Shown piece after piece: positions 25,303 to 34,316 of a DNA stretch of 64,000 nucleotides (position 1 is the first letter of the stretch; each line of letters opens with the position of its first letter). The position numbers and the translations under genes were made by a program. The stretch covers positions 434,001 to 498,000 of the forward strand of contig NZ_QAYE01000001.1 of the NCBI RefSeq assembly GCF_003053745.1, given 5' to 3'. The notes under the pieces are model-generated. The model was not told the origin of the DNA and ran no database searches. It was given only the letters and a program-made list of their open reading frames with translations. Origin of the DNA: Sphingomonas faeni (GTDB lineage Bacteria; Pseudomonadota; Alphaproteobacteria; Sphingomonadales; Sphingomonadaceae).

Positions 25303-26775
25303 ATGTCCCGCGTCCGCGCCCTCCTCATCGCACCCGTCTCCGCGGCCGTCCTGCTAGCCGGCTGCACCGTCGGCCCGGACTACCACCCCAAGGCCGCCGC
25401 AGAGCTGGGCGTCCCCGACGCATACTCGGTCACCCCCGAGACCAAGTCCGAAGACCTCACCCGCTGGTGGCGGAAGTTCGACGACCCCGTCCTCGGCCAG
25501 CTCGTCGAGCAGGCCGCCGCCGCCAATCTCGACCTCGCACAATCCGTCGCCCGCCTCCGCCAGGCCCGCGAAAGCCTGCTCCAGAACCGCGCGTCGCTGC
25601 TTCCGACGGTCAACGGCTCGGCCGGCTATCAGCGCAACGAGAACGTCCGCGGCGGCGGACGCTCGTTCACGCTGCCCGACGGCACGGTCGTCGATACCGG
25701 CGGCGGCGGCGCTAATAGCTTCACGCTCGGCGCCAGTGCGAGCTACCAGGTCGGCGTGTTCGGCGAGATCCGCCGCACCGTCGAGGCCAGCCGCGCCGAA
25801 TACGCCGCGTCCGGCTACGACTACGCCACCGTCCTGATCTCGGTCGAAAGCGAGGTCGCGCGCAATTACGTCCTCGCCCGCTCGTACCAGCAGCAGCTCG
25901 CCAACGCCCGCGCCTCGCTCGCGATCCAGGACGACAATCTCGAGATCGCCGGCTTCCGCGTCCAGGCCGGGCTCGTCTCCAGCGTCGACGCCGAACAGGC
26001 CCGCGCCCAGCGCGCGCAGACCGCCGCGACGATCCCGAGCCTCGACCAGCAATATGCCGCCGCCGTCGCCCGCATCGGCGTGCTGACCGCGCAGGCGCCC
26101 GGCGCGCTCCGGACGATGATGGCGCCGGTCAAGGCGATCCCGACCGGCCCCGCCGCAGTCGGCGTCGGCATCCCCGGCGACACGCTGCGCCAGCGTCCCG
26201 ACATCCGCTCCGCCGAGCGCGCGCTCGCTGCTGCCACCGCGCGGATCGGCGTGGCCAAGGCGCAGCTCTATCCCGCGCTCGCGATCACTGGCAATCTGAA
26301 CACCAACGCGACCTCGATCGGCAACATCGGCGATGCGATCACCGGCAGCCTGTTCGCCGGCCTGACCCAGGCGATCTTCAACGGCGGCCGTCTGCGCAGC
26401 CAGGTCCGCACCAGCGCAGCCGCCGCCGATGGTGCGTTCGCGCTCTACAAGTCGACCGTCCTCACCGCGCTGGAGGATGTCGAGAACGCCGTCGTCGCGC
26501 TCCAGACCGCGCAGGAACGCGAGCGCCAGTTCGCGATCGCGCTCGACGCGTCGAACAATTCCGCGATCCTCAGCCGCAGCCAGTACCGCACCGGCCTCAC
26601 CGATTTCACCACGCTCAACCAGCAGGAAACCGCGCTCCTGTCCGCCCGCAACGGCGCAACGCAGGCGCGCGCCGACGCGGCCACTGCGTTGATCGCACTT
26701 TATGCCGCACTCGGCGGCGGCTGGGATTCCACCGTGATTCCCGAAGCGCCCATATCCAATCCAGAGGCACGCTGA
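25303..26775 (+). CDS. NodT-type outer-membrane efflux lipoprotein
   Basis: Outer-membrane channel of a tripartite pump. The start ATG at 25303 gives a lipoprotein signal MSRVRALLIAPVSAAVLLAGC with lipobox LAGC, followed by TVGPDYHPK as in NodT/OprM proteins. The body is Ala/Gln-rich alpha-helical with two OEP repeats; QRPDIRSAERALAAATARIGVAKAQLYP near residue 305 is the standard linker of the second repeat. About 490 residues is normal. It shares one base with the next gene (TGATG). Together with the adaptor, ATPase and permease that follow it forms a complete MacAB-TolC-like exporter. Substrate not predictable. Confidence 0.9.
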   Translation: MSRVRALLIAPVSAAVLLAGCTVGPDYHPKAAAELGVPDAYSVTPETKSEDLTRWWRKFDDPVLGQLVEQAAAANLDLAQSVARLRQARESLLQNRASLLPTVNGSAGYQRNENVRGGGRSFTLPDGTVVDTGGGGANSFTLGASASYQVGVFGEIRRTVEASRAEYAASGYDYATVLISVESEVARNYVLARSYQQQLANARASLAIQDDNLEIAGFRVQAGLVSSVDAEQARAQRAQTAATIPSLDQQYAAAVARIGVLTAQAPGALRTMMAPVKAIPTGPAAVGVGIPGDTLRQRPDIRSAERALAAATARIGVAKAQLYPALAITGNLNTNATSIGNIGDAITGSLFAGLTQAIFNGGRLRSQVRTSAAAADGAFALYKSTVLTALEDVENAVVALQTAQERERQFAIALDASNNSAILSRSQYRTGLTDFTTLNQQETALLSARNGATQARADAATALIALYAALGGGWDSTVIPEAPISNPEAR

Positions 26776-28157
26776 TGGCCGACGCATCGATCGACGACTT
26801 CCTCGGCGTAAAGCCGCAGGCCCCCTGGAAACGCTACGTAAAGTGGGTCGTGATCGCGGTCGGTGTGGTCCTGCTGTGCCTGCTGCTCGCCAAGTGCTTC
26901 GGCGCCAAGGAGCAGACGCAATATTCGACGCAAGGAGCCCAGCGCGGTAACCTGACTGTCAGCGTCTCGGCGACCGGCAAGCTTGCCCCGACCACGCAGG
27001 TCACGGTCGGCTCGCAGCTGTCGGGCCTCGTCACCAAGGTCGTCGTCGACGTCAACGACCGCGTCACCGCAGGGCAACCGCTCGCGCTGATCGACCCAGA
27101 ACAGCTCGACGACCAGATCCGCCAGACCAGCGCGCAGCTCGCGGCGAACCAGGCGCAGGTCGCGCAGGCACAGGCCACCGTCGCCGAATCCCGCGCGCAG
27201 CTGAACCGCCTCGAAGAGGTTTCGCGCCTGTCGGGTGGTCGCGTGCCGTCGAAGACCGAGCTCCAGACCGGCCGCGCCGATTACGCGCGCGCCGTCGCCG
27301 CGCAGAAGGTCGCCGAGGCCAACGTCGTCGCCAGCCGCGCGCTCCTCGCGCAGAACCAGACGCAGCGCGCGCGCGCGATCATCCGCTCGCCCGTCACCGG
27401 CGTCGTGCTCGCGCGCCAGATCGATCCCGGCCAGACCGTCGCCTCGTCGTTCAACACGCCGACGCTGTTCGTGATCGCCGAAGACCTCACCAAGATGAAG
27501 CTCGAGGTCGCGATCGACGAAGCCGACGTCGGCGAGGTCAAGATCGGCCAGAAGGCCAGCTTCACCGTCGACGCGTTCCCCGGCCAGACCTTCCCGGCGA
27601 CGATCAGCCGCGTCGATCTCGGTTCGAACCTGACGGTCAGCTCGGCCACCTCGTCGACCTCGACCACCGCGACCTCGACCACCGGGCAGGTCGTTTCGTA
27701 CGCAGCCGACCTGACGGTGGGTAACCAGTCGCTGACGCTGCGCCCCGGCATGACCGCGACTGCGGACATCGTGACCTCGGACAAGCGCAACGTCCTGCTC
27801 GTCCCCAACGCCGCGTTGCGCTTCAAGCCGACCGCGGCGTCCGGCGATGCAGGCGGCGGCATCGCCGGCTCGCTGACCTTCCGTCCGCGTCGTGGCGGCG
27901 GTGCGGAGCGCACCGCGACGGTCGCTCGCGGCGCGCAGCAGACGATCTACGTCAAGGGCGCGGACGGCACGCCGCAGCCCGTGCAGATCACCACCGGCGA
28001 CACCAACGGCACGATGACCGAAGTCCTGTCGGGCAACCTCCAGCCCGGTGCGCAGGTCATCACCGGGCAGTTGGCGAGCGGCGGCGACGACGCCAAGCGC
28101 AGCGGCGGCCCACGCCGCTCGGGTGGCGCGAGCAAGGGTGGGGGCGGTGGCCAGTAA
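26775..28157 (+). CDS. MacA-like periplasmic adaptor subunit
   Basis: Membrane-fusion protein of 460 residues. One N-terminal membrane anchor (WVVIAVGVVLLCLLLA, residues 22-40) is followed by the lipoyl-like beta domain (TVGSQLSGLVTKVVVDVNDRVTAGQ), a coiled hairpin rich in Gln/Ala, then RSPVTGVVLARQIDPGQTVA and the membrane-proximal barrel. This is the MacA/HlyD layout for linking an inner-membrane ABC pump with an outer-membrane channel. A C-terminal Gly-rich basic tail (RRSGGASKGGGGGQ) is unusual. The ATPase gene start lies inside its last codons. Confidence 0.9.
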   Translation: MADASIDDFLGVKPQAPWKRYVKWVVIAVGVVLLCLLLAKCFGAKEQTQYSTQGAQRGNLTVSVSATGKLAPTTQVTVGSQLSGLVTKVVVDVNDRVTAGQPLALIDPEQLDDQIRQTSAQLAANQAQVAQAQATVAESRAQLNRLEEVSRLSGGRVPSKTELQTGRADYARAVAAQKVAEANVVASRALLAQNQTQRARAIIRSPVTGVVLARQIDPGQTVASSFNTPTLFVIAEDLTKMKLEVAIDEADVGEVKIGQKASFTVDAFPGQTFPATISRVDLGSNLTVSSATSSTSTTATSTTGQVVSYAADLTVGNQSLTLRPGMTATADIVTSDKRNVLLVPNAALRFKPTAASGDAGGGIAGSLTFRPRRGGGAERTATVARGAQQTIYVKGADGTPQPVQITTGDTNGTMTEVLSGNLQPGAQVITGQLASGGDDAKRSGGPRRSGGASKGGGGGQ

Positions 28158-28884
28158 CGCGCCGCTCATCGCCGAACCGCTCATCAGCTTGCGCGGCGTC
28201 ACCAAGACGTACGGGCAGGGCGCGACGATGTTCCAGGCGCTCAAGGGCGTCGACCTCGACATCGCAGCGGGCGATTTCGTCGCGGTGATGGGGCCGTCGG
28301 GGTCGGGCAAGTCGACGACGATGAACATCCTAGGCTGCCTCGACGTGCCGAGCGACGGGACATTCCTGTTCCGCGGCCATCACGTCGAGACGCTCGACCG
28401 CGACCAGCGCGCACTGCTGCGGCGGAAGTATCTCGGCTTCGTGTTCCAGGGCTTCAACCTGCTCTCGCGCACCTCCGCGCTGGAGAATGTCGAACTCCCC
28501 TTGCTCTACCGCGGCGACGAAAAGCGCGCGCGGCGCGACGCGGCGATGGCGAGCCTCGACACGGTCGGCCTCGCGGACTGGTGGGACCACACCCCCGCCG
28601 AACTCTCCGGCGGCCAGCAACAGCGCGTCGCGATCGCCCGCGCGCTGGTCACGAGTCCCGACGTGCTGCTCGCCGACGAACCGACCGGCAACCTCGACAG
28701 CGAACGCTCGGTCGAGATCATGCAACTCCTCACGCGGCTGAACGCGGAAAAGAACATCACGGTCCTGATGGTCACCCACGAACCCGACATGGCCGCCTTC
28801 GCGAGGACGGTGGTCCACTTCAAGGACGGCTTGGTGGAACGCATCGAAAGCCAGCACCGCCAAGGCGAAAGCGTGGAATCGTGA
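28147..28884 (+). CDS. MacB-type ABC transporter ATPase
   Basis: Nucleotide-binding subunit of about 245 residues. Walker A GPSGSGKSTT, Q-loop GFVFQGFNLL, ABC signature LSGGQQQRVAIARAL and Walker B VLLADEPTGNLDS are all intact; this is the LolD/MacB subfamily. GTG at 28147 is chosen: it overlaps the adaptor gene by 11 bases and leaves a short leader before LISLRGVTKTYGQG. A GTG three codons earlier is also possible. The permease is a separate gene 160 bases on, across a repeat, unlike E. coli MacB where both parts are fused. Confidence 0.92.
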   Translation: MASNAPLIAEPLISLRGVTKTYGQGATMFQALKGVDLDIAAGDFVAVMGPSGSGKSTTMNILGCLDVPSDGTFLFRGHHVETLDRDQRALLRRKYLGFVFQGFNLLSRTSALENVELPLLYRGDEKRARRDAAMASLDTVGLADWWDHTPAELSGGQQQRVAIARALVTSPDVLLADEPTGNLDSERSVEIMQLLTRLNAEKNITVLMVTHEPDMAAFARTVVHFKDGLVERIESQHRQGESVES

Positions 28885-28900
28885 GCGCCGCCCTCGAAGC

Positions 28901-29010
28901 ATTCCCCTCCCGCTTGCGGGAGGGGTCAGGGGAGGGCGCGACGTACGTACTGGCGTCCGCTCTGTTTGGTCAGCCCCTCCCCCGACCCCTCCCGCAAGCG
29001 GAAGGGGAGC
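28901..29010. repeat. paired palindromic repeat, CCTCCCGCTTGCGGGAGG class
   Basis: Arms CCCCTCCCGCTTGCGGGAGG and its inverse CCCTCCCGCAAGCGGAAGGG, with inner GGGGAGGG/CCCTCCCC also paired. The copy sits inside the efflux operon, between ATPase and permease genes, so it does not simply terminate transcription. Confidence 0.8.
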
Positions 29011-29047
29011 AGCAAGACTGCGCTCTCGATCCCGGAGCGACGCGATA

Positions 29048-30256
29048 ATGTTCGGCACAACCCTTGTCCTCGCGCTCCGCTCGATCCGCCGCCACCTCCT
29101 GCGGTCGTTCCTCACCATCCTCGGCATCGTCATCGGCGTCGGCGCGGTAGTGACGATGGTCACGCTCGGCAAGGCGACCACCGCCGCCGTCCAGCAGTCG
29201 ATCTCCGCGCTCGGCACCAACATCCTCCAGGTCCGCCCCGGCCAGGGCTTCGGGCGCGGCGGCGGCGGCCCGCGTCCGCCCGACTTCAAGCCCGAGGACG
29301 TCGCCGCGATCGCCAACCAGATCGCCGGCGTCACCGCGGTCGCGCCGCAAGCCAGCGCCACCGCCACCGCGATCTACGAAGGCGCCAACTGGTCGACCAC
29401 GATCAACGGCACCACCGACGCCATCTTCCAGGTCCAGCCTTGGCCGCTCGCCTCGGGCCGCCGCTGGACGCCGGTCGAGGAAAGCGCCGGTGCCGCGGTC
29501 TGCATCATCGGCAATACCGTCTCGAAAAACCTGTTCCCCGGCGGCGATCCGGTCGGCCACCGTTTCCGTATCGGGTCGATCAGCTGCGACGTGATCGGCG
29601 TGCTGACCACGCGCGGCCAGGCCGGGTTCGGCGGCGATCAGGACGACACGGTTGTCATGCCGATCAAGGCGGTCCAACGGCGCTTCACCGGCAACCGCGA
29701 TATCCGCCTGATGCTGGTCGGCGTCGACGAGCGCTTCTCAACCAGCACCGTTCAGGCCGGGATCACCGACCTGCTCCGCGAACGCCGTACCATCACCGGC
29801 GACAAGCCCGACGACTTCAACATCTTCGACACCAAGCAGATCTCGGACACGCTCACCGGCACCACGACCCTCCTCACCGGGATCGTCGCCGCGGTCGCCG
29901 GGATCAGCCTGGTGGTCGGCGGGATCGGTATCATGAACATCATGCTGGTGTCGGTGACCGAGCGCACGCGCGAGATCGGCATCCGTCTCGCCATCGGCGC
30001 AGTCGCGCGCGAGGTGCTGTTGCAGTTCCTCGTCGAGGCGATCGCGCTTTCGTGCTTGGGCGGCGTCATCGGGCTGATCGTCGCGCAGGCCGCGATCGCG
30101 ATCATCGCGCCGCTGATCAAGGTTCAGTGGCTGTTCGTACCCGAGATCAACATCTTCGCGTTTGCGATCTCCGCGGTGATCGGCGTCGTCTTCGGCTATT
30201 TCCCGGCCCGGCGCGCGGCGGCGATGAACCCTATCGACGCGTTAAGGCACGAGTGA
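29048..30256 (+). CDS. MacB-type ABC transporter permease
   Basis: Inner-membrane permease of 402 residues. One helix near residues 20-45 (LRSFLTILGIVIGVGAVVTM) precedes a periplasmic MacB_PCD domain, then three helices near residues 275-300, 325-350 and 365-385. The FtsX-like signature MNIMLVSVTERTREIGIRLAIGA stands before the second C-terminal helix. It works with the ATPase and adaptor upstream. A Gly/Pro-rich insert (GFGRGGGGPRPPD near residue 75) is lineage-specific. The 3' end overlaps the convergent mocA gene by 26 bases. Confidence 0.92.
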   Translation: MFGTTLVLALRSIRRHLLRSFLTILGIVIGVGAVVTMVTLGKATTAAVQQSISALGTNILQVRPGQGFGRGGGGPRPPDFKPEDVAAIANQIAGVTAVAPQASATATAIYEGANWSTTINGTTDAIFQVQPWPLASGRRWTPVEESAGAAVCIIGNTVSKNLFPGGDPVGHRFRIGSISCDVIGVLTTRGQAGFGGDQDDTVVMPIKAVQRRFTGNRDIRLMLVGVDERFSTSTVQAGITDLLRERRTITGDKPDDFNIFDTKQISDTLTGTTTLLTGIVAAVAGISLVVGGIGIMNIMLVSVTERTREIGIRLAIGAVAREVLLQFLVEAIALSCLGGVIGLIVAQAAIAIIAPLIKVQWLFVPEINIFAFAISAVIGVVFGYFPARRAAAMNPIDALRHE

Positions 30257-30848
30257 TCGCCGCCTTGGGATCGTGGACCAGCGCCTGCAGCCGGTCGAGA
30301 TCCTCGGGCGTATCGATATCGATCAGCTCGGCGGGCGCGGTCACGACGTGCCGCCCCGCCTTCACCAGGTCGCGCGCACCCGCATCGCCGTCCAGCGTCA
30401 GCAGGAAATCGAACCGATCGCGCCCGAACAGGGCGGGGGGGCTCGGCTTCTCGCCATCGCTCGACGCGACAACGGCGTCCGCGCTGTCGGCGGCATCGAG
30501 CATTCGGTAGATATGCGCCGCGGTCACGCGCGGCATGTCGGCGAGCGCGATCAGCACCGCCTCCGCACCCTCGTCCTTGGCGCACTGCACGCCGAGCTTC
30601 ACAGACTGCGACATCCCCGACGACGGATCGTCGTTATGCACGACCTCGAAATGATGGCTGATGAAGTCGAGCTTGCAACCGTCGGTGACGACCAGCCGGC
30701 GCTTGAACGGAATGTTCTCGAACGCGGTGACGACGTGCATCCCAAGCGGCTTGTTGAGGAACGGCACCTCGAGCTTGTTGGGGATGCCGAACCGCTCCGA
30801 GCGGCCTGCGGCGAGGAGGATGAGGAAGACGTTTTCAGCGGCGATCAT
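30231..30848 (-). CDS. molybdenum cofactor nucleotidyltransferase, MocA-like
   Basis: A 205-residue NTP transferase of the MobA/MocA group. The loop FLILLAAGRSERFG and the Lys in NKLEVPFLNKPL bind the nucleotide, and LIALADMPRV carries the metal site. In xanthine/aldehyde oxidase operons this enzyme converts Mo-molybdopterin to the cytosine dinucleotide form, which fits its place as last gene after xdhC and the oxidoreductase subunits. It overlaps xdhC by 14 bases. An alternative role in another nucleotide transfer is possible but less likely here. Confidence 0.8.
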   Translation of the reverse strand: MIAAENVFLILLAAGRSERFGIPNKLEVPFLNKPLGMHVVTAFENIPFKRRLVVTDGCKLDFISHHFEVVHNDDPSSGMSQSVKLGVQCAKDEGAEAVLIALADMPRVTAAHIYRMLDAADSADAVVASSDGEKPSPPALFGRDRFDFLLTLDGDAGARDLVKAGRHVVTAPAELIDIDTPEDLDRLQALVHDPKAAITRALTRR

Positions 30849-31758
30849 TGAACGCTCCTATCATCGCCGCCGCGACCGACAGCGCGATTTCCGATGGTCC
30901 GATCGCGCCGATGTCGAGCCCGACCGGCGCATCGATCCGGTCGATGTTCTCCGCGGTAACGCCCTCCGAGGCAAGCCGCTCGCGCCGCGCCGCGTGGCTC
31001 TTGCGGCTGCCGAGCGCACCGACATACGCGGCATCGGACGCGAGCGCCGCGATCAGCGCGGGATCGTCGATCTTGATGTCGTGGCTCAGCGTCACGACCG
31101 CGGTCGAGGGACCGGGGCGGAGCGCGGCGATCGCCTCGTCCGGCCAGCGATCGTCGAGCGTGACGCCGGGAAACCGCTCCTCGGTCAGGAAGCGCGCGCG
31201 CGGATCGATCACGATAGTCTCGATTCCGAGTTCGCGCGCGAGCCCCGCCAACGCCTGCGCGATCTGCACCGCGCCGACGATCAGCAGCCGGCGCGGCGGA
31301 TCGTAGCGGTTGACGAACACCTCGCCCGTCTCCAGCGGCCGAGCGTCGCTGTGCCCGGTCGCGAGATCGGTCGTCACCGTCAGCGCATCGCCGTGGTCGC
31401 GCGCATCGGCGATCCGGTCGAACAGTTCGGGATCGAACCCTTCGGCCGACACCGGCTGCACCATCACCGCGATCTCGCCGCCGCACGGCAGCCCGACTTC
31501 CCACGCCGCCGCATCCGCCACGCCGTAGTTGCGCACCTGGAACGGCGCCCCCGCGATCACCTCGGCGGCGGTGGCGAGGATGTCGCTCTCTACGCACCCG
31601 CCGGAGACGGAACCCTCGAACCGCCCATCGGCATGGACGAGCATATGGCTCCCCTTGGGCCGCGGCGCGGAGCCCCAGGTCGAGACGACCGTGGCGATCG
31701 CCATCTTCTCGCCCTTCCAGGTCTTCGCAGCAGCGAGTACGCTATCGTTTTCGGCCAT
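30835..31758 (-). CDS. xdhC: XdhC/CoxI-family maturation factor
   Basis: Chaperone for molybdenum hydroxylases that binds and sulfurates the cofactor before insertion. N-terminal part shows the XdhC_CoxI pattern VVSTWGSAPRPKGSHMLV and SGGCVESD with the conserved Cys near residue 56; the second half is a Rossmann-like XdhC_C domain starting LLIVGAVQIAQALAGLA and ending YVGALGSRKSHAARRERL. Its neighbours are two catalytic subunits of the enzyme it would mature and a MocA-like nucleotidyltransferase. 307 residues is normal. Separated from the upstream catalytic gene by a repeat of about 125 bases. Confidence 0.9.
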   Translation of the reverse strand: MAENDSVLAAAKTWKGEKMAIATVVSTWGSAPRPKGSHMLVHADGRFEGSVSGGCVESDILATAAEVIAGAPFQVRNYGVADAAAWEVGLPCGGEIAVMVQPVSAEGFDPELFDRIADARDHGDALTVTTDLATGHSDARPLETGEVFVNRYDPPRRLLIVGAVQIAQALAGLARELGIETIVIDPRARFLTEERFPGVTLDDRWPDEAIAALRPGPSTAVVTLSHDIKIDDPALIAALASDAAYVGALGSRKSHAARRERLASEGVTAENIDRIDAPVGLDIGAIGPSEIALSVAAAMIGAFNDRR

Positions 31759-31776
31759 GTCTCGTTCTCTTTCTAA

Positions 31777-31904
31777 TCCTCCCCGTACGCGGGGAGGGGG
31801 ACCAGCGCAGCTGGCGGAGGGGGCCAGCCGCAGACGTTGCGCTCGGGGTCGCCCCCCTCCACCACGCCAACGGGCGCGGTCCCCCTCCCCATGCTGGGGA
31901 GGAT
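31777..31904. repeat. paired palindromic repeat, CCTCCCC/GGGGAGG class
   Basis: Ends CCTCCCCGTACGCGGGGAGG and CCTCCCCATGCTGGGGAGG are hairpins in themselves; inside lie GGGGGACC/GGTCCCCC and GGAGGGGG/CCCCCTCC pairs. It separates xdhC from the catalytic gene and touches that gene's stop codon. Confidence 0.8.
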
Positions 31905-34108
31905 CAGACGGCGGGCAACCCTTCGAGCAGCTTGTCGAGCGTCACCGGAAAGTCCCGAACCCGCACCCCCGTCGCGTTGTAGATGGCATTCGCCACCGCA
32001 GCCCCCGCGCCGGAGATCCCCAACTCCCCAACGCCCTTCGCCCCTACCGGGTTCGCGGAGTCGTCGATCTCCTCGATGAAATGCACTTCCAGCTGCGGAA
32101 TGTCGGCATTCACCGCGACATGATATTCGCCGAAATCGGGGTTCACGAATGCCCCCGTCCGCGTGTCGACGATGCCCTCTTCGCTCAGCGCATAGGCGAT
32201 CCCCCACGCCATCCCGCCGGTGATCTGGCTCGTCGCGGTCTTGCGATTGAGCACGCGCCCGACATCGAACACGCCCAGCATCCGCCGCACGCGCGTCTCG
32301 CCCGTCACCGCGTTGACCGCGACCTCGACGAAGTGCGCGCCGTGGCTCGCCTGGCTGGTGCGCTTGCTCTCGACACCCGGCCCGGTCTTGCCCATCGCCA
32401 CAATCGGTTCGCCGCGCACCAGATCGGCTAGTTTCACCGATCGTCCGCCAGCGCTCACGCACCCGTCGTGCAGGCTCAAATCCTCGGGCGCGGCGTTCAT
32501 CCGCAGCGCTAGTTCGCCGAGGATATCCTCGCACGCCAGCACCACCGCCGAACACGCGCTGCCAGCGCCGAACGACCCGCCCGACCCCGCGCTCGGCGGA
32601 AAGTCGGTATCGCCCAGTCGCACGTTCACCTCCGCCACGGGCAGCCCAAGCATCTCGCCCGCAGTCTGCGCGAGGATGGTGTACGTCCCCGTGCCGATAT
32701 CGGTCATGTCGCACTCGACCGTCGCGCGGCCATCCGCCTCCAGCCGCACGCGCGCCTGCGCCTCGACGGTGAAGTTGCCGCGCAAGCTCGCCGCCATGCC
32801 GATCCCGACCAGCCACTTGCCGTCGCGCACGGACCCCGGCGCCGGCACGTTCGCCGGCCAGCCAAACCGCTCCGCCCCTTGCGTGTAGCAATCGAGCATC
32901 CGCCGCGTGGAGAAGGGCTTGCCGCTCACCGGATCGGTCTCGGGCTCGTTGCGCCGCCGAAGTTCGATCGGATCGATCCCAAGCTGCTCGGCGAGTTCGT
33001 CCATCGCGCACTCGACTCCGAACGTCCCCACCGCCTCGCCCGGCGCGCGCACCGCACCGCTCGCGGGCAGGTCGACGCGCACCAGGTCGGTCTTGAACCG
33101 CCGCGCGTCGCCCCGGTACAGCGGCAAGGTCCCAAACGGCACCGGTTCGAGAAACTCGCCATCGTCGTTCTGTGCGACGACGCTCTCATGCCCCATGCCC
33201 AGGATCACGCCGTTTGCGTCGGCCGCGATCCGGATCCGCTGCGTCGTATGCGAGCGGTGATGCACCATATACGCGGTCTGGCGGCGGGGCAGGGCGACCT
33301 TCACCGGCCGCCCGACGACCTCCGCCGCGATCGCCGCGAGGATCGCCTCGGGCCCGACGCCTGTCTTGCCCCCGAACCCACCGCCGACATACGGCGCGAG
33401 GACACGCACCTTGTCCGCATCGATCTTCAGCGCCTTGGCGATCGTCTTGCGCGCGCCGCCGATCACCTGGTTGCTGGTGCGCACGGTGAGCTTGCCGCCC
33501 TCCCACCACGCCGTCGTCGCATGCGGCTCCAGCGCGGCCGGGAAATGCACGGGCGTCGTGTAGGTCCGATCGAACGTCACCGCCGCGTCCGCCATCACCG
33601 CGTCGAGATCACCGTTGTCGATCGGCGGCAGGAAGCCGATCTTCGGCGCGGTGTCGACCGGCTGCGCCTCGACGTCGAACCGATCCTCGCCCCCCTCGGT
33701 ACGAACCACGACCAGCGCCGCGGCATCGCGCGCGATCGCCTGGTCCTCCGCGACGACGATCGCGACCGGCTGGCCGAGGTGCAGGATGACGTCGGTATCG
33801 AACAGCGGCATCGCGCGCGAGTTGGCCTCGCCAGCCGGCATGCGCGGGTCGTTATGAATGATGGCGATGACGCCAGGCAACGCCTCGGCGGCACTGATAT
33901 CGATGCCAAGGATGCGTCCGCTGCCGACCGGCGTGCCGACGATCGCGGCATACGCGATGCCGTCGGGCGTGCCCTCATACGCATAGTCCGCGACCCCGGA
34001 AACCTTAGCCGGTCCCTCGATCCGGTCGAGCCCGAGCCCGAGAACGCCCTGCTTGGCGCGATCGAGACCACCCGGCCGAAACGCCGCATCCATCACGTGT
34101 TCGTTCAT
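31904..34108 (-). CDS. molybdenum hydroxylase catalytic subunit, second copy
   Basis: Large subunit (734 residues) of a xanthine dehydrogenase/aldehyde oxidoreductase. The a/b hammerhead opens with RIEGPAKVSGVADYAYE; cofactor contacts include VGGGFGGKTG near residue 245, and the catalytic Glu sits in AKGVGELGISGAG near residue 695. There is no Tat signal, so the enzyme should be cytoplasmic. It is a close relative of the next gene upstream (34317-36548): both C-termini read almost alike (GAGAAVANA, then LDKLL near the end). Only one FAD and one iron-sulfur subunit gene accompany the two, so this copy may share them or act on another substrate. Confidence 0.88.
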   Translation of the reverse strand: MNEHVMDAAFRPGGLDRAKQGVLGLGLDRIEGPAKVSGVADYAYEGTPDGIAYAAIVGTPVGSGRILGIDISAAEALPGVIAIIHNDPRMPAGEANSRAMPLFDTDVILHLGQPVAIVVAEDQAIARDAAALVVVRTEGGEDRFDVEAQPVDTAPKIGFLPPIDNGDLDAVMADAAVTFDRTYTTPVHFPAALEPHATTAWWEGGKLTVRTSNQVIGGARKTIAKALKIDADKVRVLAPYVGGGFGGKTGVGPEAILAAIAAEVVGRPVKVALPRRQTAYMVHHRSHTTQRIRIAADANGVILGMGHESVVAQNDDGEFLEPVPFGTLPLYRGDARRFKTDLVRVDLPASGAVRAPGEAVGTFGVECAMDELAEQLGIDPIELRRRNEPETDPVSGKPFSTRRMLDCYTQGAERFGWPANVPAPGSVRDGKWLVGIGMAASLRGNFTVEAQARVRLEADGRATVECDMTDIGTGTYTILAQTAGEMLGLPVAEVNVRLGDTDFPPSAGSGGSFGAGSACSAVVLACEDILGELALRMNAAPEDLSLHDGCVSAGGRSVKLADLVRGEPIVAMGKTGPGVESKRTSQASHGAHFVEVAVNAVTGETRVRRMLGVFDVGRVLNRKTATSQITGGMAWGIAYALSEEGIVDTRTGAFVNPDFGEYHVAVNADIPQLEVHFIEEIDDSANPVGAKGVGELGISGAGAAVANAIYNATGVRVRDFPVTLDKLLEGLPAV

Positions 34109-34210
34109 TCTGCGGTCCTCGGGTGGAGGGAGGGATATGGGTAACGCAGGGGCGTTTGACGAGACGAACCGCCCTTCCGCGCCTGAAAGAAAACGCCCGC
34201 AACATTTCCC

Positions 34211-34289
34211 GTTTCCCCGCGAAGGCGGGGATCCAGGGTTACGGGCGTTATCCTGCGTGGCTCCTGGGCCCCCGCTTTCGCGGGGGAAC
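34211..34289. repeat. paired palindromic repeat, CCCGCGAAGGCGGG class
   Basis: Arms TTTCCCCGCGAAGGCGGGGA and the inverse CCCCCGCTTTCGCGGGGG with CCAGGG/CTCCTGGG inward and a spacer of about 28 bases. It lies between the two catalytic-subunit genes. Confidence 0.8.
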
Positions 34290-34316
34290 TAGAAGGAGAC
34301 GGCTCAGCTTCCGCCC

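Noticed and set aside
26700..28328. 542-codon open frame on the minus strand
   Set aside because: Antisense to the efflux adaptor and ATPase genes, no family pattern.
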